A stretch of DNA of 64,000 bases from Streptomyces rubrogriseus. Lineage in GTDB: Bacteria > Actinomycetota > Actinomycetes > Streptomycetales > Streptomycetaceae. The notes beneath the pieces were generated by a model. It saw only the letters and a list, made by a program, of their open reading frames with translations, made no database searches and was not told where the DNA came from. How positions within the stretch are numbered: position 1 is the first letter of the stretch; every line of letters begins with the position of its first letter. Location: the NCBI RefSeq assembly GCF_027947575.1, contig NZ_CP116256.1:1240001-1304000 (forward strand), given 5' to 3'. Positions 37,206 through 44,935 of this stretch are shown in pieces. The position numbers were made by a program, and so were the translations under genes.

Positions 37206-37936
37206 CAGTGGTCCTCCGTCACACCGAGGGCGGCCAGCAGCCGCTCCCGGTACTCGCCCAGCTTCGGCTCCCGGTAGGAGCGCGGATGGGGGCGGTCGAT
37301 GGTCAGGTCGAGGCCGATACGGCCGTTCTCCAGCACCAGCACCCGGTCGGCGAGCACGATCGCCTCGTCGACGTCGTGGGTGACCAGCAGCACCGTGGGC
37401 CGGTGGCGCTTCCACAGCTCCCGCAGCAGGCCGTGCATCCTGATCCGGGTCAGGGCGTCCAGCGCGCCGAACGGCTCGTCGGCGAGCAGCAGTTGCGGCT
37501 CCCGCACCAGGGCCCGGGCCAGCGCCGCCCGCTGGGCCTCGCCGCCGGACAGCTCCCCGGGCCAGGCCCGTTCGCGCCCCGCGAGACCGACCTCGGCCAG
37601 GGCGGCCCGGCCGCGCCCGGCGGCCTCCTTGCCCTCCGCGCCGAGCAGCACGTTGTCCAGCACCCGGGACCAGGGCAGCAGCCGGGAGTCCTGGAACACC
37701 ACCGACACCCGCTCCGGTGCCGACAGCCGGCCGTCGCCCTCGACGCCGTGGTCCAGTCCGGCCACGGCCCGCAGCAGCGTGCTCTTGCCGGAGCCGCTGT
37801 GCCCCAGCAGCGCCGTGAACTGGCCCGCGGGCAGTTCGAGGTCGATGCCGTCGAGCACCGTACGGCCCTTGAACGACCTGGTCAGACCGTGTAGCCGGAC
37901 GGCCGGACGGGTCAGCTGCTCAGTGTGCGTCGCCAC
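37205..37936 (-). CDS. Sulfonate/nitrate-type ABC transporter ATPase (SsuB-like)
   Basis: 243 aa. Walker A GHSGSGKST, Q-loop VVFQDSRLLPW, signature LSGGEAQRAALARAL, Walker B LLLADEPFGALDA and the switch His in LVTHDVDEA are all intact. SsuB/TauB/NrtD-type by overall sequence. GTG 37936 has GGAGGG 7 nt upstream and overlaps the permease gene by 25 bp. It powers uptake with the adjoining permease and binding protein. The 3' end overlaps the monooxygenase ATG. Confidence 0.9.
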   Translation of the reverse strand: MATHTEQLTRPAVRLHGLTRSFKGRTVLDGIDLELPAGQFTALLGHSGSGKSTLLRAVAGLDHGVEGDGRLSAPERVSVVFQDSRLLPWSRVLDNVLLGAEGKEAAGRGRAALAEVGLAGRERAWPGELSGGEAQRAALARALVREPQLLLADEPFGALDALTRIRMHGLLRELWKRHRPTVLLVTHDVDEAIVLADRVLVLENGRIGLDLTIDRPHPRSYREPKLGEYRERLLAALGVTEDH

Positions 37937-38757
37937 GACAGCACCCTCCGCTCGATCAGACGGACCACGCTGTCGGAGACCAGGCCGAAGACGCCGTAGA
38001 TCAGCAGGCCGACGAGGATCACGTCCGTCTGGCCGTAGTTCTGGGCCTGGAACATCATGTAGCCGAGGCCGCTGGTGGCATTGATCTGCTCCAGCACCAC
38101 CAGGCCCAGCCAGGAACCGGTGACACCGAGCCGGAGCCCCACGAAGAAGCCGGGCAGCGAGCCGGGGATGACCACCCGGCGGATGAACCGCAGCCGGGAC
38201 AGCCCCTGCACCTCGGCCAGTTCGACGTAGCGGCTGTCGATGCCGGACAGCGCGGCGTGCGTGTTCAGGTACATCGGGATGTACACGACGATCGCGATGA
38301 TGGCGATCTTGAAGGTCTCCCCGATGCCCAGCCACAGGATGAACAGCGGGATCAGGCCCAGCGTCGGGACGGCCCGGTTGAGCTGCACCGTCCCGTCGAT
38401 CAGGGCGTCGCCCACCCGGCTGAGCCCGGCGGCCAGCGCCAGCAGCACCCCGGCGCCCAGCCCGATCGAGAACCCGGTCGCCGCCCGGCGCAGCGAGGTG
38501 ACGACGTCGGTCGCGAGCGTCCCGTCCGACCACAGCCGGCCGGCCGTCTCCGCCACCGTCCAGGGCGCCGGGATCGCGCCGGGATCCAGCGCCCCGGCGG
38601 CCGAGGCGGCCGTCCACAGGACGACCACCAGCAGCGGACCGGCGAGCCGGGCGGCCGGCCACCGCTTCCCGGGCGAGAGGCGGCGGCGCCTGCGCACCTG
38701 GTGGGTGTCCTCGGCGACGGTGACCGCGCTCTCGGCGGTCGCGAGGGTGGTGGTCAC
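37912..38757 (-). CDS. Sulfonate ABC transporter permease (SsuC-like)
   Basis: 281 aa, six or so helices. The Arg-rich N-terminus (VRRRRRLSPGKRW) is cytoplasmic; the core has LNRAVPTLGLIPLFILWLGIGETFKIAII, and the EAA loop reads YVELAEVQGLSRLRFIRRVVIPGSLPG. GTG 38757 is preferred: GGAGG lies 8 nt ahead, while GTG 38766 overlaps that site and the preceding stop. Belongs with SsuB- and SsuA-like neighbours. Confidence 0.9.
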   Translation of the reverse strand: MTTTLATAESAVTVAEDTHQVRRRRRLSPGKRWPAARLAGPLLVVVLWTAASAAGALDPGAIPAPWTVAETAGRLWSDGTLATDVVTSLRRAATGFSIGLGAGVLLALAAGLSRVGDALIDGTVQLNRAVPTLGLIPLFILWLGIGETFKIAIIAIVVYIPMYLNTHAALSGIDSRYVELAEVQGLSRLRFIRRVVIPGSLPGFFVGLRLGVTGSWLGLVVLEQINATSGLGYMMFQAQNYGQTDVILVGLLIYGVFGLVSDSVVRLIERRVLSWRRTLSS

Positions 38758-38762
38758 GGCGC

Positions 38763-39827
38763 TCACCTCCGGTACTCCGCCGTCGCGGCCCGCGCCGCGA
38801 TGGCCTCGAAGCGGCGGTCGAAGAGCTGTGTCACGTCGAACTCCTTCACGAAGCCGCCCTCCGCCAGCAGGTCCGCCGTCTCCTGCTCCCACCTGATCGC
38901 CTCGTCCCAGCTCGGCGGGAACAGCGGCTTGTTGGCCAGTTCGGTGACGGCCTCCGCCTGGGCGAGGGTCAGGTTCTGCGTCTTGACGTAGTACTCCCTG
39001 TTCCACTGGTCCGGGTGCTCCCACGTCCAGACGAGGCCCTTGACCCACTGCGGGATGTAGGCGGCGACGGCGGCGGCCTTGGCGGGATCGTTCAGTACGG
39101 ACTGCGGCGCCCACAGCAGGCTGAGCAGGTCGACCACGTCGGTCTCGATGGTGTGCGCGCCCTTGGACCCGTACTGGTTCAGATAGGCGGGCGCCTGGCT
39201 GTTGGCGAGCGGGGCGACGTCCACCTGACCGGACTGGAGCGCGGTCAGGAACTGGTTGCTGGTCAGCGGCACCAGTTCGACCTGGTCGTAGTCGAGTCCC
39301 GCCTTCTTGAGCGCCCGCAGCAGCACGACGCCCTGCGCCTGCCCCTGCGAGAAGGCCAGCTTCCTGCCCTCGAAGTCGGCCGGGGTGCGAATGTCGCTGC
39401 CGGGCTTCGTCGCGAACAGGTAGTTCGGTTTACGGGTGAGGTTGACGGCGACGATCCTCGCCTTGAAACCCTGGTAGTAGGCCTGGATCGGCGGAATACC
39501 CGCATTGTTGGCGAGGTCCAGGGAGTCCGCCCGGAAAGCGTTGATGACGTCCGGCCCCGCACCGATGTTCAGCCAGTCCGACACCTTGAACGGAACCGTC
39601 AGCCGGGCCAGTTCGAACTGGATTTGCTGAGTGTTCTGATAAGAGGAGATCTTCAGGCTGGTGCCCTCGGGCACCGTGTCGGAGAGCGGAGCGGTGGAGG
39701 CGCCCTCCGTCTCGGCGGCGGCACTGCCGCCGGCGCAGCCGCCGAGCCCGGCGACGGCTGCCGAAGCACCGATCAGCGAGGTGAGGAAGAGACGGCGGTC
39801 AATGCCTGTGGCAGGCGGAGAGGGCAT
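38763..39827 (-). CDS. Sulfonate-type solute-binding lipoprotein (SsuA-like)
   Basis: 354 aa from ATG 39827, with GGGAG 8 nt upstream. Arg11-Arg12 in DRRLFLTSLIG is a Tat-like signal and GLGGC with Cys31 a lipobox, so it is exported folded and lipid-anchored. LKISSYQNTQQIQFELARLT and LANNAGIPPIQAYYQGFKARIVAVNL are typical of the SsuA/NMT1 fold, with a variant, poorly charged pocket. The same frame is open upstream to ATG 39917 and encodes a cysteine-rich stretch (MPHCPAPPCCAVPSC), so a longer product cannot be excluded. The 3' end abuts the permease. Confidence 0.88.
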   Translation of the reverse strand: MPSPPATGIDRRLFLTSLIGASAAVAGLGGCAGGSAAAETEGASTAPLSDTVPEGTSLKISSYQNTQQIQFELARLTVPFKVSDWLNIGAGPDVINAFRADSLDLANNAGIPPIQAYYQGFKARIVAVNLTRKPNYLFATKPGSDIRTPADFEGRKLAFSQGQAQGVVLLRALKKAGLDYDQVELVPLTSNQFLTALQSGQVDVAPLANSQAPAYLNQYGSKGAHTIETDVVDLLSLLWAPQSVLNDPAKAAAVAAYIPQWVKGLVWTWEHPDQWNREYYVKTQNLTLAQAEAVTELANKPLFPPSWDEAIRWEQETADLLAEGGFVKEFDVTQLFDRRFEAIAARAATAEYRR

Positions 39828-39983
39828 GGGAGAACTCCCTGATCTCATACGGACGGGAAACGGCGGCAGCCGGCAAGACGGGACGGCACAGCAAGGTGGT
39901 GCCGGGCAGTGAGGCATGCGGAATTCCGGTGTCGGAAAAGGGAATTCACGCAGCGGGATACGCGCTCCGGGCGCGCCGGGGCG

Positions 39984-40010
39984 TCAGCAACAGAGGGTGC
40001 GACAGCTCAT
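39984..40010 (-). CDS. Cys-Cys leader peptide MSCRTLCC
   Basis: Eight codons: Met-Ser-Cys-Arg-Thr-Leu-Cys-Cys then TGA. It lies 156 bp upstream of the sulfonate-binding protein ATG on the same strand. A promoter TTGACA-N18-AAGCAT (40047 to 40018) ends seven bases before the ATG, so translation could start at the first base of the transcript. Three Cys codons out of eight, with two adjacent to the stop, is the pattern of cysteine-responsive attenuation leaders known in actinobacteria. Low cysteinyl-tRNA would stall ribosomes and open the downstream ribosome site, switching on sulfur scavenging. Identified by eye; too short for statistical support alone. Confidence 0.7.
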   Translation of the reverse strand: MSCRTLCC

Positions 40011-40017
40011 GGGGTGA

Positions 40018-40047
40018 ATGCTTCCGGTCAGCGGTGATCCGTGTCAA
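40018..40047 (-). promoter_or_regulatory. Promoter of the sulfonate operon leader
   Basis: Minus-strand TTGACA (40047-40042) and AAGCAT (40023-40018) with an 18-bp spacer. The -35 is perfect consensus. The predicted transcription start coincides with the ATG of the MSCRTLCC leader. Confidence 0.6.
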
Positions 40048-40064
40048 CATTCCGAGGCGCTGAA

Positions 40065-41264
40065 TTAATTAGCCTCAGGTGAGGCGCCCAGCGGATCCCG
40101 GTACAGCACGTCCAGGACGACCGAGCCACCCGCGACGGCCGGCACGGATTCGGGAAAACTCGTCGGGAAGACGGTCGCCGCGCGTTCCGTGCCGACCTCC
40201 TCGCGCAGCGCCGCCAGGCAGTCCGTGCGGTGCGTGGCGCCGATCTCGGTCACCACCACCGTCTCCGGGTTGAGGACGTCCGCCAGCAGCCCCGCCGCCC
40301 GCCCGGTGGCCCGCGACCGCTCCAGCAGCAGCGCGGCGGCCAGCGGGTCACCGGCGTTCGCCGCGGCCAGCACGTGCCGCGGATCGGCCCCGTCGGTGAT
40401 CCCGGCCGCGCGGGCCCGGCGGCACAGGGTCCGCTCGCTCAACTCCGCCTGGAGGCAGCCGGTACGCCCGCACGCGCACGGCTCGCTGCCGCCCGGCACC
40501 GGCAGATGTGCGATGGAGCCCGCCTGCGAACGCGGACCGTGGTGCACCTCGTCGTGCGTGGCGAAGGCCGCGTCGACCACGTTGCCGACGAACAGGTGCA
40601 GCACGCTCCCGCCGCCCCGCGCCCGCCCGAACAGCCGCTCACCGTTGACCAGCGCCCGGGCGTGCCCGTCGACGTGGACGGGCAGCCCGGTGTGCGCGCC
40701 GAGCACCTCCCGCACCGGTACGTCCCGCCAGCCCAGCAGCTCGTGCTCGACGATCACGCCGCAGTCCCGGTCGACCCAGCCGCCGGCCGCGAACCCCACC
40801 CCGAGCGGTCGGGCGTCGCGGACCTCGGCCAGCATCGCCGCCAGTGCCTCGGCCGCGCGGGGCAGCACCCACCGCGGAGCGGTGCGCTCGTGCTTCAGCT
40901 CCCGCTGCCGCAGCACCCGGCCGCGCAGGTCGAGCAGCGCGACCGTGGTGTGGGGGACGGCCACGTGCATTCCGCCGACGACGAACCGCGAGTCGTCGAG
41001 GTCCAGGGGCACGTGCGGACGGCCCACCCCCTTCGACCGCCGGGGCGGCTCGGCCTCGCGGACCAGCCCGAGCCGGGTGAAGCGGGCGCAGTAGTCCGTC
41101 ACGGACGCCGGGGACAGCCCGGTCAGCCGGGCGATGGTGCTGCGCGCCACGGGCCCGTGCTCGAGCACGGAGCGCAGCACCACACCGGCGGTGGCCCGCC
41201 GCCGGTCGCGGTCGGCGCCGCGCGGTACGGGGGAAGCGATCAGGGTTGCCGCGGTACGGGGCAT
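40065..41264 (-). CDS. ROK-family transcriptional regulator linked to the sulfonate operon
   Basis: 399 aa from ATG 41264 (GGAGGAG about 9-10 nt upstream); an in-frame ATG at 41333 is possible. Winged helix at about residues 35-65 (GPVARSTIARLTGLSPASVTDYCARF), then a ROK domain with VGFAAGGWVDRD and the zinc motif CACGRTGC, unlike CsnR which lacks it. It is transcribed in the same direction as the sulfonate operon, 54 bp ahead of the MSCRTLCC leader's start, and has a separate leader peptide of its own. ROK regulators normally sense sugars, so control of organosulfur use would be unusual; it may sense a sulfo-sugar or only be a neighbour. Confidence 0.85.
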   Translation of the reverse strand: MPRTAATLIASPVPRGADRDRRRATAGVVLRSVLEHGPVARSTIARLTGLSPASVTDYCARFTRLGLVREAEPPRRSKGVGRPHVPLDLDDSRFVVGGMHVAVPHTTVALLDLRGRVLRQRELKHERTAPRWVLPRAAEALAAMLAEVRDARPLGVGFAAGGWVDRDCGVIVEHELLGWRDVPVREVLGAHTGLPVHVDGHARALVNGERLFGRARGGGSVLHLFVGNVVDAAFATHDEVHHGPRSQAGSIAHLPVPGGSEPCACGRTGCLQAELSERTLCRRARAAGITDGADPRHVLAAANAGDPLAAALLLERSRATGRAAGLLADVLNPETVVVTEIGATHRTDCLAALREEVGTERAATVFPTSFPESVPAVAGGSVVLDVLYRDPLGASPEAN

Positions 41265-41394
41265 GGGGTGGGTCTCCTCCGGAACGGGTCCGACACTGCG
41301 CCGTCTGAACGGACGGAGGCGCGCCGGGTCCATCCCGCCCGCCTCACGGATCTGCTGACTCGTTCGCCGGGGGCACCCGTGTGGTGGTGCCCCG

Positions 41395-41487
41395 TCAGCT
41401 CACGCGAGGACGGCGACAGGTGGCGGTGCCCTGGCGTCGCAGGTCGACATAGCGACGCGACGTGAAGTTCCGGGCCTGGGCAACCAT
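41395..41487 (-). CDS. Second putative leader peptide, VDLRRQ type
   Basis: 30 aa from ATG 41487, starting MVAQARNFTSRRYVDLRRQG and then TATCRRPRVS. The core RRYVDLRRQGTATC resembles the short actinobacterial 'putative leader peptides' with R-R-x-V-D-L-x-R-x7-C found in front of sulfur-assimilation genes. A TAGCTT box ends seven bases before the ATG and there is no ribosome site, the same leaderless geometry as the MSCRTLCC leader. It lies 130 bp upstream of the ROK gene. Likely a Cys-sensing or attenuation element for the regulator; the motif match rests on memory. Confidence 0.6.
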   Translation of the reverse strand: MVAQARNFTSRRYVDLRRQGTATCRRPRVS

Positions 41488-41711
41488 GTGCTCGAAGCTA
41501 GCAAAACGCCACCGCCCTGCCCAGACGGCGACCGACGGGCGAGACGGGGAGCGCCGTCCGGCGAGACGGAGGGTGCCTTCCGGCGAGCCGGAGGGCACCG
41601 GCAGGCATGACAGAAGGCCCCCGCGAGTCACGTCCTCGCGGGGGCTTTCCTCATTCCGCCCGCCCGGTGAAGGTTGAGAAGACGATCACGAGGCAGGACG
41701 ACTCAAGGGGC
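41488..41711. other. Intergenic region between leader peptide and sodF
   Basis: 224 bp. It contains a hairpin at 41572-41599 (GGTGCCTTCCGG/CCGGAGGGCACC, one wobble) and the sodF terminator at 41617-41645. No further gene seen. Confidence 0.6.
41617..41645. terminator. Hairpin terminator downstream of sodF
   Basis: GCCCCCGCGAG (41617-41627) pairs perfectly with CTCGCGGGGGC (41635-41645) over a 7-nt loop. It is 66 bp past the sodF stop and blocks read-through toward the leader/ROK operon. Confidence 0.75.
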
Positions 41712-42353
41712 TCAGGGGGCCAGCAGCAGCGTGTTGCTGCGGGACTTGGCGGCCTCGTAGCGCCTGGCCACGTCCTGCCAGTTGACGACGGCCCACATGG
41801 CGTCGATGAAGTCGACCTTCTGGTTCTTGTACTGCAGGTAGAAGGCGTGCTCCCAGGCGTCGAAGACCAGGATCGGGGTGGAGCCCTGGCCGACGTTGCC
41901 CTGGTGGTCGTAGATCTGCTCGACGATCAGCCGGCCGCTCAGCGGCTCGTAGGCCAGCACGCCCCAGCCCGAGCCCTGGGTGGTCGCGGCGGCCTTGGTG
42001 AGCTGCGCCCGGAATCCGGCGAAGGAGCCGAAGGACTCGGCGATCGCGTCGGCCAGCTCGCCCACGCCGTCCTTGTCCAGGGGCTCGCCGCCGCCGTCAC
42101 CGGTCATGTTGTGCCAGTAGATCGAGTGCAGGATGTGGCCGGAGAGGTGGAAGGCCAGGTTCTTCTCCAGGCCGTTGATCGAGCCCCACGTCTCCTTGTC
42201 CCGCGCCTCGGCGAGCTGCTCCAGCGTGTCGTTGGCGCCCTTGACGTACGCGGCGTGGTGCTTGTCGTGGTGCAGCTCGATGATCTCGGGACTGATCACG
42301 GGAGCCAGCGCGGAGTAGTCGTACGGCAGTTCAGGAAGCGTGTAGACGGACAT
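41712..42353 (-). CDS. sodF: Iron (iron-zinc) superoxide dismutase
   Basis: 213 aa, [37 protein letters not shown], standard Fe/Mn-SOD. Metal ligands: His28, His76 (HILHSIYW), and Asp plus His in [26 protein letters not shown] and [13 protein letters not shown] are typical of the Streptomyces Fe-Zn form. It converts superoxide to peroxide in the cytoplasm. S. coelicolor uses Ni-SOD when nickel is present and represses sodF through the nickel regulator Nur; the TTGCAA-N5-TTGCAA box just upstream agrees. GGAGGGG precedes ATG 42353. Confidence 0.93.
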   Translation of the reverse strand: MSVYTLPELPYDYSALAPVISPEIIELHHDKHHAAYVKGANDTLEQLAEARDKETWGSINGLEKNLAFHLSGHILHSIYWHNMTGDGGGEPLDKDGVGELADAIAESFGSFAGFRAQLTKAAATTQGSGWGVLAYEPLSGRLIVEQIYDHQGNVGQGSTPILVFDAWEHAFYLQYKNQKVDFIDAMWAVVNWQDVARRYEAAKSRSNTLLLAP

Positions 42354-42376
42354 GGCGGATCCCCTCCGACCTCTTA

Positions 42377-42393
42377 TTGCAAAAAGCTTGCAA
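42377..42393. promoter_or_regulatory. Nur-type nickel operator of sodF
   Basis: Direct repeat/palindrome TTGCAA-AAAGC-TTGCAA, 24 bp upstream of the sodF ATG. This matches the Nur box (TTGCAA-N5-TTGCAA) described for Streptomyces sodF and nikA, where Nur bound to nickel blocks transcription. Confidence 0.88.
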
Positions 42394-42453
42394 GTGCACG
42401 CTAGCAGCAAGAGGCTCGGGAGGGGTGGCGGGGCGGACCCGGCGCACACGAAC

Positions 42454-42485
42454 GGGCCCCCCGCACGCCTTCGTGCGGGGGGCCC
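42454..42485. terminator. Very strong hairpin terminator of the amino-acid permease gene
   Basis: A 14-bp perfect stem, GGGCCCCCCGCACG (42454-42467) with CGTGCGGGGGGCCC (42472-42485), loop CCTT. It lies 15 bp past the permease stop, directly ahead of the sodF regulatory region. Confidence 0.85.
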
Positions 42486-42500
42486 TCGTGATCAATGCAC

Positions 42501-43886
42501 CTAGCCGCGGGCCGTATCCCGCCGCTGCCGGGCGTAGCCGACGGCCGCCAGGACCAGCGTCATCCCGCCCGTCGAGTACAGCTGCACCCGGGTGTCCGGC
42601 TCGCGGGCCATCAGGACGAACACCGCGGCCATGCCCGCCAGCGCCACCCAGGTCAGCCACGGGAAGGCCCACATGCGCACGACCAGCTTCTCGGGCGCCT
42701 CCCGCTCCAGGTGGCGGCGCAGCCGCAGCTGCGAGGCGGCGATGAAGATCCAGACGACCAGGATGACCGCGCCGATCATGTTCAGCAGCCAGGAGAAGAC
42801 GTCGTCCGGCCGCCAGTAGCTGAGCAGCACGCAGCCGAAGCCGAAGAGGGAGGAGACCAGCACCGCGACCCGCGGCACCCCGCCCGACACCCGGCCCAGC
42901 ACCTTCGGTCCCTGCCCCCGCTCGACCAGCGAGTAGCCGATGCGTGAGGCCCCGTAGATGTTGGCGTTCATCGCGCTCAGCAGCGCCACCAGCACCACGA
43001 TGTTCATGAGCTGCCCCGCGCCCGGGATGCCCAGCTCGTCGAGGGCCGCCACGTACGGGCCCTTCTCGACGACCTCGGGGGAGTCCCACGGGACCAGGGT
43101 CACGATGACCGCCATCGAGCCGATGTAGAACAGCGCGATGCGCCACATCGCCGTCCGCACGGCGCTCGCCACGCCCCTGACCGGGTTCTCCGACTCGGCC
43201 GCCGCGATGGTCACCGTCTCCAGACCGCCGTAGGCGAACACCGAGGCGAGCAGGCCGATGATCAGGCCGTTGCCGCCGTGGGGCAGGAAGTCGCCCAGGT
43301 GGGAGGTGCCGGGGGAGTCGGTGCCCGGCAGGATCCCGCAGATCGCCAGCACGCCCAGCACCAGGAACAGCGAGATCGCGCCGACCTTGAGCGCGGCGAA
43401 CCAGAACTCGAACTCGCCGAAGTTCTTCACGGCGGCCAGGTTCGTCCCGCAGAACACCACCATGAACAGCGCCACCCACGCCCACTCGGGCGTGCCCGGC
43501 AGCCAGCCGTGCACGATCTGCGCCGCGCCGATGCCCTCGAGCCCGACGGCCGTGCACAGCAGCACCCAGAACGCCCAGCCCGCGGTGAATCCGGCCCACG
43601 GGCCGATCGCCCGCTCGGCGTGCGCGGAGAAGGAGCCTGAGGAGGGATACGCGGCGGACATCTCGCCCAGCATCCGCATCACCAGCATCACGAGGAGGCC
43701 GGAGACGGTGTAGGCGACGACGATCGAGGGCCCCGCGGCGGCGATACCGGCGCCGGAGCCGACGAACAGCCCGGCCCCGATCACCCCGCCGAGGGCGATC
43801 ATCGACAGGTGGCGCTGCTTGAGGCCGTGGGAGAGGGCGGCGTCCGCCGGCTGCCGGGGCGCCTTGGCGGTGGTGCTGTTGGACAT
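42501..43886 (-). CDS. APC-family amino acid permease, copy 1
   Basis: 461 aa, twelve helices. KQRHLSMIALGGVIGAGLFVGSGAGIAAAGP is the family signature of helix 1; GEMSAAYPSSGSFSAHAERAIGPWAGFTAGW and NFGEFEFWFAALKVGAI follow. It resembles GabP/AnsP/LysP-type proton symporters. Substrate not readable. ATG 43886 gives MSNSTTAKAPRQPADAALSHGL. The upstream leader is extremely C-rich on the coding strand. A close paralog lies 1 kb away, with bioY between. Confidence 0.9.
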   Translation of the reverse strand: MSNSTTAKAPRQPADAALSHGLKQRHLSMIALGGVIGAGLFVGSGAGIAAAGPSIVVAYTVSGLLVMLVMRMLGEMSAAYPSSGSFSAHAERAIGPWAGFTAGWAFWVLLCTAVGLEGIGAAQIVHGWLPGTPEWAWVALFMVVFCGTNLAAVKNFGEFEFWFAALKVGAISLFLVLGVLAICGILPGTDSPGTSHLGDFLPHGGNGLIIGLLASVFAYGGLETVTIAAAESENPVRGVASAVRTAMWRIALFYIGSMAVIVTLVPWDSPEVVEKGPYVAALDELGIPGAGQLMNIVVLVALLSAMNANIYGASRIGYSLVERGQGPKVLGRVSGGVPRVAVLVSSLFGFGCVLLSYWRPDDVFSWLLNMIGAVILVVWIFIAASQLRLRRHLEREAPEKLVVRMWAFPWLTWVALAGMAAVFVLMAREPDTRVQLYSTGGMTLVLAAVGYARQRRDTARG

Positions 43887-44276
43887 GGAGCGGCTCGTCC
43901 AATGCGTGGGGGGACGGGGGGAAGTGGGGTGCGGGGAGGTCGGGTGCGGGGAAGTGGGGGCTGGGCAGGGCAAAAGCGCCCACAGTTTCCGGTCTCGCGC
44001 CGCCCGGCGACAGCGGCGGCCCACGATGCGGACGGACCGGATACGGAACGCGATCATCCGAATACGGCGTTCCGCATGCCGGCGTACCCGGGTGACGCCC
44101 GCCTCACCCCCTCGGTGACCGGTCTCACCCGAGTCCGTGTGTATCCCGCGGTCTTTGTCGGGAGCCCACCAAGTCCACGAGCGGGCCTTTGTCGTGCGCC
44201 CCTGGTGATCGGTCCCGCCCGCTGGGATAGCGTCGCGGTGTCCGACATGTCCACACCACCCCACCGCGGAGTCCCC
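43887..44276. other. Divergent intergenic region with G-rich tandem repeat
   Basis: 390 bp between the permease and bioY. 43908-43970 is a G-tract repeat; the right part has TAGCGT at 44228-44233 as a possible bioY -10. An in-frame GTG 44238 and ATG 44247 could be alternative bioY starts. No other gene seen. Confidence 0.5.
43908..43970. repeat. G-tract tandem repeat, potential G-quadruplex
   Basis: Repeats of GGTGCGGGGAGGTCG / GGTGCGGGGAAGTGG with many runs of four or more G on the plus strand, 22-84 bp upstream of the permease ATG. In the permease mRNA it is C-rich. Confidence 0.65.
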
Positions 44277-44858
44277 ATGAGCACCGCTGCCGTCCCCGCC
44301 CGATCCGGGCAGGTCCTCGCCGACCTCATCCCCTCATCCCGAGTCCGGGACGTCGCGCTCGTGGCGGGCGGTGCCGTGCTCACCGGCATCGCGGCCCAGA
44401 TCGCGGTGCCCGTGCCCGGTTCCCCGGTGCCGGTGACCGGCCAGACCTTCGCGGCACTGCTCGTCGGCACCTCGCTCGGCGCCCGCCGCGGCCTGCTCTC
44501 CCTCGCGCTCTACGCCCTGGTCGGCATGGCGGGCGTGCCGTGGTTCGCCGAGGGCGGCTCCGGCACCGCCGCCCCCTCCCTCGGCTACGTCTTCGGCATG
44601 CTGCTCGCCGCCACGGTCGTGGGCGCCCTGGCCCGCCGCGGCGCCGACCGCTCGGTGCTGCGCACGGCCGGCACGATGCTGCTCGGCGAGGCGATCATCT
44701 ACGCCGTCGGCGTGCCGTACCTGGCCCTCGCCGCCGACATGTCCCTCACCGCCGCGATCGCGGCCGGCCTCACCCCGTTCCTGATCGGCGACGCGCTGAA
44801 GGCCGCGCTGGCGATGGGCGTCCTGCCCACCGCGTGGAAGCTGGTCGACAAGCGGTAA
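44277..44858 (+). CDS. bioY: Biotin transporter BioY
   Basis: 193 aa, about six helices. Typical BioY blocks: AQIAVPVPGSPVPVTGQTFAALLVGTSLGARRGLLSL, YALVGMAGVPWFAEGGSG and LGYVFGMLLAA. It is the substrate-binding S unit of an ECF-type biotin importer; no EcfA/EcfT genes are adjacent, so it works alone or with distant partners. ATG 44277 has GGAG 5 nt upstream, though GTG 44238 would add 13 codons. Ends in a strong terminator shared with the next convergent gene. Confidence 0.92.
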   Translation: MSTAAVPARSGQVLADLIPSSRVRDVALVAGGAVLTGIAAQIAVPVPGSPVPVTGQTFAALLVGTSLGARRGLLSLALYALVGMAGVPWFAEGGSGTAAPSLGYVFGMLLAATVVGALARRGADRSVLRTAGTMLLGEAIIYAVGVPYLALAADMSLTAAIAAGLTPFLIGDALKAALAMGVLPTAWKLVDKR

Positions 44859-44875
44859 CCGGCGCGGGCCCATAC

Positions 44876-44919
44876 GAAGAGGCTCGCCGGAGCGCGACAG
44901 CGCCCCGGCGAGCCTCTTC
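44876..44919. terminator. Strong bidirectional terminator, bioY / permease 2
   Basis: GAAGAGGCTCGCCGG-A-GCGC pairs with GCGC-C-CCGGCGAGCCTCTTC, nineteen pairs and one mismatch, loop GACA, followed by CGTTT. Lies 18 and 17 bp from the two stops. Confidence 0.85.
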
Positions 44920-44935
44920 CGTTTCCCCGCGAAGG

